A DNA stretch of 64,000 nt from NCBI GenBank assembly GCA_902806575.1, contig CADCXD010000013.1, positions 124,001 through 188,000 of the forward strand, in the 5' to 3' direction. The translations under genes and the position numbers were made by a program. How positions within the stretch are numbered: the first letter of the stretch is position 1; every line of letters begins with the position of its first letter. Below are positions 45,388 through 57,927 of this stretch, piece after piece. Source of the stretch: Jackrogersella multiformis. Lineage: Eukaryota > Ascomycota > Sordariomycetes > Xylariales > Hypoxylaceae. The notes under the pieces were generated by a model. That model saw nothing but the letters and a program-made list of their open reading frames with translations, ran no database searches and was not told the origin of the DNA.

Positions 45388-48300
45388 TCAGTTGTTAGCT
45401 AGACCAGCATTGCCGCCAGCACCAGATCCAGAGCTGACACCGTTCCCTTTACCAAATCTGATACCGCTGCTGGCCTTCTCCTTGTACATATTGACAAGTT
45501 TCTTAACCTGGCCTGGTCGTCTCGGCTTCGGGTGCTTGAGCTTCACGTCGTTGATCTGGCGTACAACGAACCCTGAAGCCGTCTTCTTGCTCCAGCTGCT
45601 TTCTTTTTTCTTTCCCTCGGTTTCTTTCCCTTTCCCTTTCCCCTGTACGCCCTCCGCTTTTTGCCCGTCGTCTTTACTGTAGTCATTTCCTGTCTCCTTT
45701 TCTTTACCTTTTGCCTTTGCCTTCTCTTCCCTCTTCCTCTCTCTCTGTTCTTGGCGGTTATGTTTTTCTTCGAGCCGGTGACGCTTACGTTCTGCCGTCG
45801 CTTGCTGAGATAATACCCTAGTTAAAGTATTCCTCTCGCTGCGGGGCGTAGGAGAAGATGAGGATTTGTACGGCGCCCGTGAATTCTGCGTGGCGGATAA
45901 CTTGGCGCGATGCCGAACTGCTCTAGATATTATGGAACCATCAAATCCAAAGTCGTCGAATTCATCTGTACAGGGTCTTACGTCATCTAACACACGCACT
46001 AGGGACGGGAAAGTTCTGCGCATTGATAGATCGTGAGATGGCGACAGCCTATCGGTTAGAAATGGCGGCCGGTTCTCTAACCTTGTAACCAACTCGTCGT
46101 TTATACTGACGCTTGATCTGCTATGCGATGTATGCGACGACGTAGTTGGGGAGCGAACTACTTCAGATGAGTGGTACATATGGTAACCAAAGATATCTGA
46201 ACGGCGATATCGAGGCCGGCGACGTAATGAGCGTTGTTTAGTATCATCTGTATTAACATGATCGGTCGGTCCGGCTTGTTCTGCATCGCAGTCATTTTCG
46301 TTCTCACCGTGAGCCGCTCGAATAAAGGAATTCGAGATTCGCCGCCACAGCTCTACACTTCGTTGCCTGAATGGACGCCAGCTAGCTCGGTTTTTGATTT
46401 GTTTAGCATCAATATCCTTCCCTCTAGGGGAGGAATTCATGTTGGCGTCATACGACTTAGCTCGGCATAGAGAAGCCGGACTAGGAGCTAGAGATTCACG
46501 TCTGATACGTTCGAACTGCTGGATACGGTCTTTGACAGGGGATTCCTGCGTGGCTGATAGGTCTTCATCTGACTCTATGTCAAAATGTGCTTTTGGTTTC
46601 ATCGACCCTGTGCCATCGAGAGTCCTAGTAAAGTCACAGGAAAAATCATCAGTCGAAATTTCCGTGGTTAGCTCAGGAACTGATATCCTCTTCAACGGAG
46701 ATATCTGTGTGGACAAGGTGGTCGACGATCCGGCTTGATCGTATCTTGTAGGGGATATTATCTCTATTCCGACCTTTGGCTTATTCCGGTTTCGATTTTG
46801 CCAGAAGGACTTGATAGAGTTCGGAGAGATACCCCGAGTCGGAGTTCGCTCGAAAAGTCTACGAATATCTGTCACTCTTCCCGTGCATCCTGGCATGGCT
46901 TCCGACTTTAATACCGGTCTTGTTGGAGTCTTATCGTCTTTCCTCTGGGTTGATTTCCTGTTAGCCACTAGCCTATCTCCCGTTATTCCATTATGGAGGT
47001 CATTCGTCGAGCTAGTAGATAGAAACTGGTGGATTGGTCCTCTATGGAAGGAGTTTTTACTTCCCCGAATTGTTGGAAGATGAACATTATCCGTCATTTT
47101 AGTCCAATCCGGATTCTCTATCTCATCTATGGCGTCGTCATGTTCAAACGATATAGCTCCATCGAAATTATGAGTATCCCTTTGACGAAATCTGCTGCCC
47201 TTGCTCTTTGGGAGAGAAATTCTCGAGGTATGTCTTAAGGTGTGAATTGAATCCTGCACAGGAAATGACTGTTCTGAAGATTTCTTCTTTAGCTCAGTGT
47301 GAGTAGTTTCTCCCACGACTCTTGGGGGTGTTTGTACAATCGTACTATTCTTCCGGGTGATCGTTTTGAGCGAAGAAGTACTTTCTCGGTGAAGAGAGAG
47401 GGATGGTCGAGGTATTTCCTTACTGCTCCGAGTAGTTCGATCAGGTATTATCGCTGCAGATATCTTGGCCTTGGTGGGCGTTGGAGGCGTAGGTCCAGGT
47501 GGTTGAGACGCTTTCTCGAAGGATTTACGGAGATCTGCAACGCTTGGTTGTTGCCTCTTGATAGGAATTTTCGAGAGACCTGGCAGTTCATTCTTCCTGG
47601 TTGTCGAGAGTTCAACCACAGGTTGATCTGGATCATTATCATTGGTACTCGGTTGTTGTGAAATTTTGAGAGGACTAGTGGAAGTGGCAGTTTGTAGCTT
47701 CGACTTAGTCGGGGAATTCTGTCGAGACGAGTTTGAAGTCTGAACACTTTTGGGAGACGAAACTTCTAAGCTAACTGGAATTGATTCCTGGGTTTCTGAC
47801 CGTTCTAAGGTTGAATCTGCTGGATTTGTGAACGGAGAATACGCTACAAGCTTAGCTTAGCTTCGCCCCTACTTATTACAATCGATATTCTGCGGGTGAC
47901 ACTTACTGCTTTTATATTCAAACATCCTTCTGCGGTCTGCAATAAGCATGGGATCCTATCCAGTACGTTTGCTTGTCTGAGAAGTGATGTTGCAAGATGA
48001 CACAAGGTCGGGTGTGTCGTCTTTCAAACCTCGGGTGAGTGAAGGTTGATTTTTCAGAGTTTGCTCCCTCTCCTTGCCGGATAATGTCTCCTCGGCTCCC
48101 TCGTGGATATGAGAACTAGTCTCGGTCTCATCTTCTCCTGCTGCTGTTTTGAATAGCGTGCTGACTGGAAGCCTCGATTTGTTTCCTATTGGAGGTGGGG
48201 ATTCAACTCGTCTTGGAGAAACAACTGCAGAGTTCCCACCTCCCTGTCGTGTTGAAACTCCCTGGGCTCTGGGTATGCCACTTGGTTTGGGTTTAAGCAA

Positions 48301-48639
48301 CAAGCTGGTCTCGTCGTTATTCACCGCGTCAAGAATCTCAAATTTAGACACGAGTGATCCTAGTTTTGGGGCAGGAGGACGGCGTTGCGATAGAGTCTTG
48401 GTAATCAGATGAGTTGAAGAGGTGCTATCTCGATGAATATTAGGGACAGAGGATGATTCCTCTATCGTTGACATATGTTCCTGATTTATAGAGACAGACC
48501 CATCGAGATTCGGGTTCGTATCGGTTTTACGTCGAGGAAGACGTAGCGGTGCAGGATGAAGGTCGAGACTCAAGCGGTCTGAGTCTTCACAGGGAATAGG
48601 AGAGGAGCTCGCTGATGAGCTCGGACTGACAGACGCCAT
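45388..48639 (-). CDS. large disordered Ser/Arg/Lys-rich protein of unknown function
   Basis: I do not recognise a domain. Three exons (48639-47967, 47936-47907, 47843-45388) join in frame to 1052 residues; exon 2 is only 30 nt. I start at ATG 48639 (MASVSPSSSASSSP), leaving out a 19-residue hydrophobic upstream extension. Most of the chain is low-complexity and rich in Ser, Pro, Thr and Arg, with many SP/TP sites that could be kinase targets. Short ordered-looking islands exist: ADLRKSFEKASQ, DIRRLFERTP, SIKSFWQNRNRNKP and SWRPFRQRSVELWRRISNSFIRA. The last 150 residues are a highly charged Lys/Glu coiled stretch, then PRRPGQVKKLVNMYKEKASSG. This could be a cytoskeletal, cell-cycle or septin/actin-linked scaffold, but that is speculation. 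Confidence 0.75.
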
Positions 48640-49945
48640 TGGCAGTTCTATAATATAGAATACAATAACTTCCCAAGAGTCCAAGATGTCAAGCACTTAG
48701 GACATTATACCCACCCGAGCAGAGCTATGGAGCTCCTTGGGTAAGATGGCATATTTGAGATTTCGATGTTTCATAGCCGTAGGTAAATTTCAATGTAAGA
48801 AATAAGTATCTACTTGGTAAGAAATAGGCACCTACCTAGGTCGAGGTAAGTACCTAGGTCTAGTAGGTAGTCATGGTTAGAAAGGGGTATAAAGGCCATG
48901 GGTTAGAAGGTTCGATCTATAATATGGTTGCCTATTTGGCGTGGTTTGTATGGGTATAAAGGAAGTTAGAGATAAGTACAGGGAAGTTACCTCTATTTGA
49001 AACATCAACATCGCAAATTCTAAATTCTACTAATATGGCAGTTGCTAATAGAGAACACAATCTACAGCAACTGCTAATATTACATAAGGGGTAAGAGCCA
49101 GTGAGTTCCCTTCAGAAAAATTCTAAACCGCATCGGGTATCGCTCCAGGGGTCAGGACATAATTCGTATTTACCAACGTAACTTCAAAGTTATTCCTATT
49201 GGATTATATTCGAATGTCACAGAAATCATAATGAAGTATGTAAGAATATTATTCACATTAATAACAAGTTTATGACGGAGTATAGGATGATGTGTCTAGG
49301 CAGTAGATGTCATGAACATACCTCATTTTTCAATATTTTTAGTAATGGATACGTGTATCTTGATACTAGGTAGTAGATAGATAGAGCACATGGGTTATAT
49401 AAATATGTATGTAATATAAATAAAAAGGCGCATCATTAGGGCTCATTTCTCTGGTAGAATAGGTGTTCCAAGTCCTCCTAGCCCCCTGAAGACAGACACT
49501 AACCTGTACCACACATATTAAGTACCCTAGGTATTCATATAAGGATACACGGAGCGCCAATACAGCAACAGACCCAACGATACCACTGATATACTATGGT
49601 TCAATGTAGGCTATTAATCTACCGACCATAGATCACCTGGCCTAGCCGCGGATAAAATGCTACTCGGCGATATATCCTGTATCTTCCCCGCAGAACGTTG
49701 GAGATTCGACCGGGTTATTCGCTCTGGTCGAATGCGTGTTATATAGGCGAATATACAAACTCGCCATACGTCAGGTAGCATACATATTTCCTACGTCCGT
49801 GTTCACGTGTATATGTATGTGCGTGTATCTGTGAAACTACACCCTACTACAGCAAGGAAAAGGTAGGATATACCTACATACCGGTACATAATCAAGAGGG
49901 CAAGTGATAGGCAGGTCACCAAGCAGCCAGGACAGAGCATACAAA
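48640..49945. other. divergent intergenic region
   Basis: This separates the large disordered-protein gene (-) from the CoA-transferase gene (+). It is AT-rich with TACCTAGGT-type palindromes near 48834-48860. Short frames only. Confidence 0.5.
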
Positions 49946-51686
49946 ATGACGGAGGAAGCCTATACGATCGAAAAGGAAGCCTCGCGCATCCTCCACACTG
50001 TCCTGCTCACAGACACGCGTCTCCAAATCCCGTCGTCCGTCCAGGCCGCAGCGCAGCGAACCTCCTTCGACGCCTCGGCGCTCACCTCGCCTTTCCTACC
50101 CGCGCCCCTAAAATGCAGCGAGTCGAGCGCGGCGCTGTGGGCGCTCCTCGCCACCTTCGGGAACGCTATTGCCGCCGAGCGGTATGGGCTAGTTGGCCAA
50201 AATGTCGTCGTTAACAGCGACGTCGCTTCTATTTTCCTTATCTCATTTTGGTTGATGCGCGTGGGCGGGAAGCCCGTGTCTAGCCCAGACCTAGTGAAGC
50301 GATACTCTATCTACGATACCACGAGCCAGTTCACGTTCTGGCGTAGGTTGGTCACGAATGTTTATCCGACGCGCGACGGGCGGTGGTTCCACTTGCATGG
50401 GGGTTTGAACTCCGACCGCAGCTTGAGGATGCTAGGACTGCCGACGCGCAAGGATGTTGCGGATGAGATGGAGGCTATCGAGGGGCTTTCTGAGGGAGTG
50501 CGACAGTTCGATGCGGATTGGCTGGACATCAAGGCTAACGAGTATTGGAGACAAGCTGGTGGGATCTGTCTCACACCCGAAGAGTATCGTGAGAGCGAGC
50601 AGGGCAAAGCTGTGGCCGACGACGGGTTGTATCTACTAGAAGAGTTCCCCGACGAGAAACTGCCGCCAGTGCCATGGCCTAAGGTTGATACAAATACGTA
50701 CAGGCCCTTAGAAGGGATCAAGATCGTCGACCTTACCCGAGCAATCGCCGGCCCGACGATCGCGAAGCTCGCCGCGCTATTCGGGGCTACCGTGGTTAGG
50801 GTATCGAACATGAAGCTGCCGGACTTGGGTATCGTGCTCTTCGAAAGTAACCTTGGCAAGAGAGACGCGCACCTTGACCTAAAGACGGAGGAAGGGAGAA
50901 AAGAGTTGTTAAACCTAATCAAGGACGCGGATGTCGTGCTCGACGGTTACCGCCCGGGTGCTCTAGAGAAGATAGGATTCGGTCCTACGTACGTGCACGA
51001 AACAGCCAAGAGACGGGGCAAAGGCATAGTATACGCGCGCGAGAATTGCCACGGCTGGAAGGGACCGTGGAAGCACCGCAGCGGCTGGCAGCAGATCAGT
51101 GACGCGGTGACGGGGGTAGCATGGCTATTCGCTCGAATGTGGAATGCGGACGAGCCCGTGATGCCGTTTTTACCCAACTCCGACTTCCAGACCGGCATCG
51201 TAGGCTGTATAGGCGTCATGAACGCGCTGGACAAGCGATCGAAGAGAGGAGGTAATTACCTCGTGTCGATGTCGCTGAACCAGCTGAATAGTTTCTTGAT
51301 ATCCCTCGGGACGCAGAGCCCCGAGGTACAGCAGTCATTGCGTGAGATGTGGCCGAAGATGAAGTTACGACACTATGATGATATACACAGACAGATGAGA
51401 GTGGTAAGTTACCTGCCTACTTGTTATGAGTTGGAAACCTTCGATCATGACACTGAATTCTATTCATTAGTTTTTGGGCGACTTGCCGAAGGTGACACCA
51501 CAGTTGTTAAATCCCGCTTATTTCACAACCGTCAAGGCCGACCTTGGTGTCCCTGAGGAAGAAATGGTCTTTGTCGGCCCTGCAGCTACATACGACACGA
51601 CAAAGTTAGGATATGATTGTGGAAGTTGCTTGAGAGGAACACACGAGGCGAAATGGCCGGATGAAAATAAGGAAAAGTCCGCTTGA
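49946..51686 (+). CDS. CoA-transferase family III (CaiB/BaiF-like) protein
   Basis: This class transfers CoA between carboxylic acids or racemises acyl-CoAs; the substrate here is unknown. Two exons (49946-51403, 51471-51686) join in frame to 557 residues. ATG 49946 is used (context ACAAAATGACGGAG) rather than an upstream in-frame ATG 14 codons earlier. Two CaiB-type halves are visible: an N-terminal one (AAERYGLVGQNVVVN, GRWFHLHGGL) and a C-terminal one beginning at about residue 245 with LEGIKIVDLTRAIAGPTIAKLAALFGATVVRV, then ADVVLDGYRPGALEKIGFG and HGWKGPWKHRSGWQQISDAVTG. This long duplicated form is common in fungi. Its stop lies 125 bp from that of the convergent DUF3716 gene. Confidence 0.9.
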
Positions 51687-51811
51687 TGCTGTGTGTAGTA
51701 TTAGCATATTGTAGGTATAATGGAAGCGAGTACGGGTATCAATACTCCACGAAGGCATTTACAAAAATTAAAGTCTGGACAGTTAGCTTGGGTGGTTAAT
51801 TAAGGCGCATG

Positions 51812-53070
51812 TCACCTCCCTAGAGCGGGGGGGTTTAGTACAGGTCTCATATCTTTGAAGCCGACCCACGATATTCCTTCGTAATCGCTCTCTTCTGCCT
51901 TTACATTCTCATCGTCATCCATCTGTTGTTGACTATAATCTTCATCGTATCCTTCAGCCTCCATCTCCAGTAAAGATCCTTGTACCGATGAAGTAGAAGT
52001 AGGAACAGCAAGCATCGAAGACGTCGCGGTAGGGTGTGTGGGAGTTTGCGAAGCAGGTGGCATACCAGCAGGCATATAAGGTGCTCCAAATATCCCTTGT
52101 CCCTCCAGAGTATGAGGCAAACCGCGAGTATTTTCTGCCTCGATCGTCATGATTGCTGCTTGCCACTGCATCGACTCGGCTTTCATCCGCCGTCGAGACC
52201 GAGGTGACCATGAACGAAGCCGACGCAACTTGTCGGTGAATGATTCCGCCGAGATGCTGAGCGCGGTAGGTTTGCGAACCATGTATTCATGGTCTGGCCT
52301 ATACCTTGTTATAGCATCGGCGTTATTGTCGGTGACAGGCTTAGGCTTAGGCTTTCGCCCAGTCGGTTTCATAGGAGTAGAATACTTTTGGTTCACAATC
52401 GATCTAGCCATGCGACTTCTCGCCACTATTTCCTCATCTTGAATGGGGACATTCGTGCATTTCTTATGCTGGTTTTGATAGGTGCAATTAGCACACGCGT
52501 GCTTCAGGGTACTCAGTGCTAGGACCGAAGGAGGTGCCACAACACAACGTGCGTAAGGCCCATTGCGTAACCGACAATTTCGACACGGATTCGTACTGAC
52601 TTGGCCCGAAAGATAAATCATTAAAGAACTGTAGTCGTTAGCTACTCTGGGTAGGAAACTCCCTTGATGCCGGTAAGGATTCCACTCGATCGGACGCAAG
52701 GTGGGCTTTTCTGATAGAGCTTGGGCGAGCGGGTGAACAGGGAGAACGACATCCTTGAACTCATCCGGCAAAACTTGAAGTGAGCTTTGCCAAGCGGTTA
52801 TATGACCGCCAGTATCCGCGTTATTCGTCTGTGGCCCCTCATTCACAATCGTGTGATTAGGACTGACTGGTTGATCAACATCTGTGAGGAATAGTTAGCT
52901 ACGGTAAGGATGCCTAAGCGGTGAATGTGGTGAATGTAAACAGTTTGATATGAAAAATACTCACGGTTAGCTTGGGTATGGTTAGGAGAAGTGCTGCGCT
53001 GTGAATACCACGTAGCTGTAGCAGCATTTACGATAGAGCGGAAATCTGAATCCGTCTGGTTCTCTGCCAT
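51812..53070 (-). CDS. DUF3716-type fungal protein with paired Cys motifs
   Basis: The function of this fungal family is unknown. Two exons (53070-52965, 52881-51812) join in frame to 391 residues. Start ATG 53070 (MAENQTDSD) follows a long in-frame leader with no support. Around residues 130-185 lies the family signature: PCRNCRLRNGPYARCVV, then about 15 residues later HACANCTYQNQHKKCT, two CxxC-type clusters that look metal-binding. Upstream is WNPYRHQGSFLPRV. The rest is polar and disordered, with a basic patch (GRKPKPKP, RSRRRMK) that may be nuclear targeting and an acidic C-terminal stretch (EGYDEDYSQQQMDDDENVKAEESDYEG). The layout (basic, metal-binding, acidic tail) is compatible with a chromatin or transcription role, but this is inference. 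Confidence 0.82.
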
Positions 53071-54000
53071 CGTGAGAAAGGTAGGATAGATGGCGTCGAC
53101 ACACGGAAATCTGAAAATTCCAAGTTCCAAGGTTGGTAAATTGGAGATATCGTAATCCGGAGAATTGGAATGTAGATGAATTGTTATTTATTATTGGTAA
53201 ATATTGATAAAGAATGACACTCGTGACTGTAGAGGGCAGGTACTTATGAGGTCTACAACTGGCCAAGAATCAAAGATTTTGTTGAGATTTCAACTAAAAT
53301 AATAATAATAATAAACTAAGTTACTCTTCTCGACTTTATAAGAACGAGAATGTACGATCAGATGCCATTGTCTTTTGTCTCAAGTTGAATGAGTGTATAA
53401 ACAGTGAAGGACAAAGAGTTAATAGTCGAGTTCTACCTAATGAATGGAATTGTATAAGTACCTAGGTACAAAGGATAGGTACCTAGTATCTACACTAAAT
53501 AGGTACCTATCGGTAGGTACATAGGTAGGCAGCTGCTACCTATGACACTAACTCTGTAAGCTCCACTCCACATTGAAGCCTCGGAGAATTAGGAGGAACT
53601 CTCGTTACCAAGAGGTAGCTCCTTAACTGTATTAACCCATTTTCTCGGAGTTATTCCATAGCATTTTAGAGCTGAGGTAATAGCCCAGTACTTTAGCTTT
53701 GCAATAGCCCTGACTGAGCAAGAGCCACGATGATTTCGGCTGCTAACAGAAGGAACAGCTTATTTGTGAAACTTCAGTTCGAATTAAATATATCCCTGTC
53801 TGTCTCTTTCATAACAGATACAAAATACAACTCTAACTCATGCTCTAACTCATACTCTAGCTTATATTCCAACTCATACAAGCTCTAGAGCAGGATTTAT
53901 ACCTAGGAATTCTACCTACCTACTTAGAATAAGTAAGCAAAACCAGAATTCATTCTAACCTAGCTAGAATAATGGAATGTAAGATTGTCGGTTCTCTTCC
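53071..54000. other. intergenic region with a short (AAT)n microsatellite
   Basis: This lies between the DUF3716 gene 5' end and the GRE2-like gene 3' end. It holds five AAT units at 53298-53312 and a cluster of TAGGTACCTA-type palindromes at 53456-53530. No gene is recognised. Confidence 0.5.
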
Positions 54001-55080
54001 TTACGAGGATGCAGCAGTAGCCGCCCTCTTTTCAATCTCAACCAACTGCGGCGCCATCGCTTTGATACACTCCTCCTTCGACCTGTATCTCAGGCCTAGG
54101 TCCTTCTCGACCTCCAGCGCACTTGAGCCGTACCACCCTTCTGGTTTTGTCGTCTTCTTAGGTTCGCCTATGGGAATCACGTCTCGCTTCTTTGGTAGCG
54201 CCTCTCGCAGGTAGTTGGCAATCTCCTGCTGACTCAGGTCGCCCGCGACGGTGAGCCATCGTTTGCTCGCTGCCTCTGGTAACGTCATGGCAAGCAGGTG
54301 AGCACTTGCGAGGTCGCGCACATCAATCCATGCATAGATGAACGTCGTAGGTACCGGGTCGCTCGACTTCAGGCTTGGGCGGAGAAACGAGTTATAAACT
54401 TTCGAGCAGCTCTCACCCAACTCCTCAGGTCTTGTGAATTGAGACGGGTCGAGCATCGGTCCCAAAACTGCTGGCGGGCATAACGTCGCCAGCTTAAAGT
54501 TGACTTTGTTCTCTTTCACGAAGTCCCACGCCGCCTTCTCCGCGAATTTCTTACTGGCTGGGTACGTGACCATGGGGTTGTCCGTAGCAAACGCCTCATC
54601 AAGAGTCACGGGGTTCCAGTCACCACTTGTGTAGATCTTCGCCGGGTTCGAGATAGGGTTGCCGTGCAAGAAGGCAACAGCGGCAAACGAGGAAGTGACG
54701 ATGACCCGCTTCACACTCGGCGCTACCCGGGTTATACCGTTCAGGACCTCCGTCGTGCCCTTGATAGCCGGGTCTAGGAAGTCGGTACCTTTGACCTGCC
54801 GTAAGAAGAAGGGTGATGCCGTATGCATGACAGTGTCGAATGGCGGAGTCGATACCAGGACGGCGTCGAAGGCGCCGGGAGCAGTGATGTCCGGCACGAC
54901 ACCGAAGTCCAACTGTGGAGTATCTACGTATTTACTGAAGGTCTTCTTCATAACGTCAATCTTGGAGTGCGAGCGAACAATGGCGCGTACCGAGTGTCCT
55001 CCTTCGAGAAGCTGTGATAGGACATGCTGTGCTATGTAGCCGTTTGCTCCGGTTAAGAGAACTCGATGTAATGTTGCCAT
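54001..55080 (-). CDS. NAD(P)H-dependent ketoreductase, GRE2/methylglyoxal-reductase-like extended SDR
   Basis: This is a cytosolic NADPH-dependent carbonyl reductase of the cinnamoyl-alcohol/flavonol reductase-like SDR branch. A single exon encodes 359 residues, a normal length. The Rossmann motif TGANGYIAQHVLSQLLEGGH lies near the N-terminus (residues about 10-29). The active site is complete: VIVTSSFAAVA supplies the Ser and TYPASKKFAEKAAW the Tyr-x3-Lys pair. CPPAVLGPML and FIYAWIDVRDLASAHLLAM are also family landmarks. The actual substrate (methylglyoxal, isovaleraldehyde or a secondary-metabolite ketone) cannot be read from the sequence. A good TATA box lies 155 bp upstream. No partner genes for a biosynthetic cluster flank it. 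Confidence 0.92.
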   Translation of the reverse strand: MATLHRVLLTGANGYIAQHVLSQLLEGGHSVRAIVRSHSKIDVMKKTFSKYVDTPQLDFGVVPDITAPGAFDAVLVSTPPFDTVMHTASPFFLRQVKGTDFLDPAIKGTTEVLNGITRVAPSVKRVIVTSSFAAVAFLHGNPISNPAKIYTSGDWNPVTLDEAFATDNPMVTYPASKKFAEKAAWDFVKENKVNFKLATLCPPAVLGPMLDPSQFTRPEELGESCSKVYNSFLRPSLKSSDPVPTTFIYAWIDVRDLASAHLLAMTLPEAASKRWLTVAGDLSQQEIANYLREALPKKRDVIPIGEPKKTTKPEGWYGSSALEVEKDLGLRYRSKEECIKAMAPQLVEIEKRAATAASS

Positions 55081-55234
55081 TGTGGTATGCAGTCACTTCC
55101 GGTTCCTTTCTCGCGTTCTTGTGAGACTTCTGAAGTATTACTTTACAAGCCAGACAAGTAAGTAATAAGGAGGTGAGAGGTGTTGAGGTGCTTGGGTGAT
55201 CTGAAATTTCTAACTACCATATGGCAGCAGCACC

Positions 55235-55243
55235 ATTTATATA
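55235..55243 (-). promoter_or_regulatory. probable TATA box of the GRE2-like gene
   Basis: On the minus strand this reads TATATAAAT, an excellent TATA match, 155 bp upstream of ATG 55080. Position and sequence are typical for an inducible stress or reductase gene. Confidence 0.5.
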
Positions 55244-57863
55244 CGCGTAGAATTGTCTACGTTTCTGATCACTAGGTTTAACTCAATATCTGCCCCTACT
55301 GCATCACAGCTAAATTTCGAAATAGCTCTAAGGTAGCCTGAAGGAGGGTCACATCGGACATAGCATCATGTCTGTCGTCCCCGAACCATGTTGGGATCTT
55401 ACAAGTTACACGTATCCTGCAGACATCACGACTAGACAGAGTTTTGGGTTCAACCGCTCGGAACACCTTACTACCAACTCTACACTAGGTACTTAGGTCA
55501 AGAGCTACTAACTAGTAATTTTGACTAAGGTGATCTACCTAAGTAGCAGAGCTTACTTGAGCATAGCTCCCTCGGCGATGTTAACGATTAGTCTAATTAT
55601 TTACAGATAAGCCTTAACACCGATCAGCAACATATAACATATTCGGCTTTTGCATCGTAGCCTATGTTTTATATCCACCTAAATTCTAGTTGAAGACCAT
55701 CAAAAACCCACGGGTCGTCTCTATACCTGTCTTCTTCGATCCCGCGGGATGTTGTTCGCTATCGACCAAGCCTTCCAGGCGCTTGAAATCGATAGGTTCT
55801 AAGGCTCCTTGCGATATTCTCTTATTTTGAGCTACGTAAATTCGCCAAAGAAGCTAACAAACCCCGAGGTGCCCATTTCCAACCATGCTCACAAATAACC
55901 CACAATTCTTATTATAACTAATGTTTAACGGTTGGAATATAATTTCTCATTAAAAAGGTATCTTTCTCTCGCGTTTAGAGGAATCTTATAAAGTGTTGGT
56001 GACGAAACCCTCTATGTTATCCCCGCGATTCAATAGGGGTACCTAGAGAGTCAATATCTACCTACTCTATATCTATATCTCTACTTATTCTATCCCCCTA
56101 TATTCTTTGGAGAAAATACGGATCAATTAATGTGAATGTGTATATTCCGTGCCTCTAACGAAGTGAAAAGTCCAGAAATAATTAGGTCGTTCTAGACAAA
56201 GAAACGTATGTATTTGTAGCTCAATCAACCATCGAGAGTTTAGGGTCCAGTAATCATTACGAATATATATATTCCTATTTTCTCTAATTTAAATAAATCC
56301 TGATATACCACTGCCATGAAACTCGGTTTCTGCTTACCCCTATGACGCCAGATGTTGTCACCACATTTCCATCTCACCGCACGATTGAACCTAGTATCAA
56401 TATTTGTGTCATGATCACATGCTAACATAACATTCAAGTCATCTCTTCATCAGCAAAGTCAAGTCGTATGATTTAGGCAAAATAATAGCCTGGGCTGTAT
56501 GACATACGTATTCGGAGTTCGTAGAACCTTGGCTCTCAGAGAAAGGTATTTGTCTTCTTGACTATTCGGAGATGTGTATTCTTCGACTTCCCTAATATGT
56601 TTCGGTTCCGAGAAAGTGCCATTAGTTCTCGGTGATTATGGAGTTGGTGGGATATGGGATATGGCTGTATAGTAAGCTGATGCCAAAAAGCAACGGCAAA
56701 GAGAGCATTTACTCATACGTACCTAGGTATCTAATTACATATTGATGGTCAGATGTATGCATACAGCAATTAAACCCGACCGTTCTATGACACGAAGTAG
56801 ACGGCCGAGTCAGTCATCACTCGACGTAATATTTATATTTACCTATTCTTACTAAACAGTCTTAGGCGTCATATAAGGATTAATAATGGAGTAGTTTTAT
56901 TTTCATTCCCTGTACTTCAACAGTTTAGTGTTTCTAACTAGTAACTGACCTAAAATTATTTAATTACAAACCACTCAGCATAAAGTATGATTCTTTATAA
57001 GATTGATTGAACTAGACTAAAAATCTTAAGGGTGTCGTTCCTAAGGCTGTATTCATGTTATTGACCAAGTTTATAAATGAAGTGGAAGTGTCGTAGACCT
57101 TCTACCATTGCCTATGGCGTTCCATGTACAGAGTCCCGGAGATAATACTCTACGGCTGAACTATGTCTGCTTACATAGACATATCTCTGAAAGGATATTG
57201 ATGAAATTGAACAAGAAAATAAAAAATAAAACAAGAGAGACAGACTCTTAATGTGAGGATACCAGCCACAGAGATGGGATGATGTGGACTGCCTTAATTT
57301 ATGAGCTTCGTTCATGAGAGCCTTTGTGCCCTTTGAATAGGCGAGGAGAACTTGCCTCCTCGCGTTTGTAATTCACTACATACCAAGGTATGAAGGGCAT
57401 CATGGATGTAAATTTACTGAAGCTCAACCAAGCAGTTATGCAGCTTCTCAACCAATAATATGTGATCAAGTCCGAAGTAGATATATGCCATTGTCGTTTC
57501 TATGTTCACACACCCCCGAGAAGTTTCGCTATCTAGATTTCAGAACATCTCATATCTGGCTTCAACATGTATATCATAAGATGATTTAGTATTGCCTGAG
57601 CATCAGTTATCCTAGAGGTCGTTAGAGATGTCGAGGAGTAGCCTAGGTGGGTCGGGGTCTTCACCGTTCTAGGTATAAGTTAATATCTAAATGACTCGGT
57701 GGGATCATGTAATGTCGTTACGAATATGCCACCTATGTAATACCTACCCCGAGGTATGTAACGTAGGTAGGTACCTTGCAGGTCGGCATATGTACGGCAT
57801 GGGGTTATTTCATGCCTCGAATCGGGACCCTGTAAGCTAGGGAGCTATATCAAGGTCCACTGT

Positions 57864-57877
57864 CCACCGCGCGGTGG
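57864..57877. promoter_or_regulatory. 14-bp perfect palindrome CCACCGCGCGGTGG
   Basis: A perfect inverted repeat with an everted CCG-N2-CGG core lies 577 bp upstream of the GH3 start. It could be a zinc-cluster factor site or, given its density of CG, a methylation-related island feature. No binding evidence. Confidence 0.35.
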
Positions 57878-57903
57878 TTGGATGGGGGAAACTTCGGAGC
57901 CCC

Positions 57904-57927
57904 TATTTGCCGCGCTACTGGCAAATA
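57904..57927. promoter_or_regulatory. 8-bp inverted repeat around an 8-nt spacer
   Basis: TATTTGCC, eight bases, then GGCAAATA form a perfect dyad about 530 bp upstream of the GH3 gene, in the same GC-rich island as the palindrome at 57864-57877. It may be an operator or a small hairpin. Confidence 0.35.

Noticed and set aside
49904..49945. In-frame upstream ATG extending the CoA-transferase by 14 residues
   Set aside because: The extension is polar and unconserved in appearance, and ATG 49946 has the better context (ACAAAATGACG).
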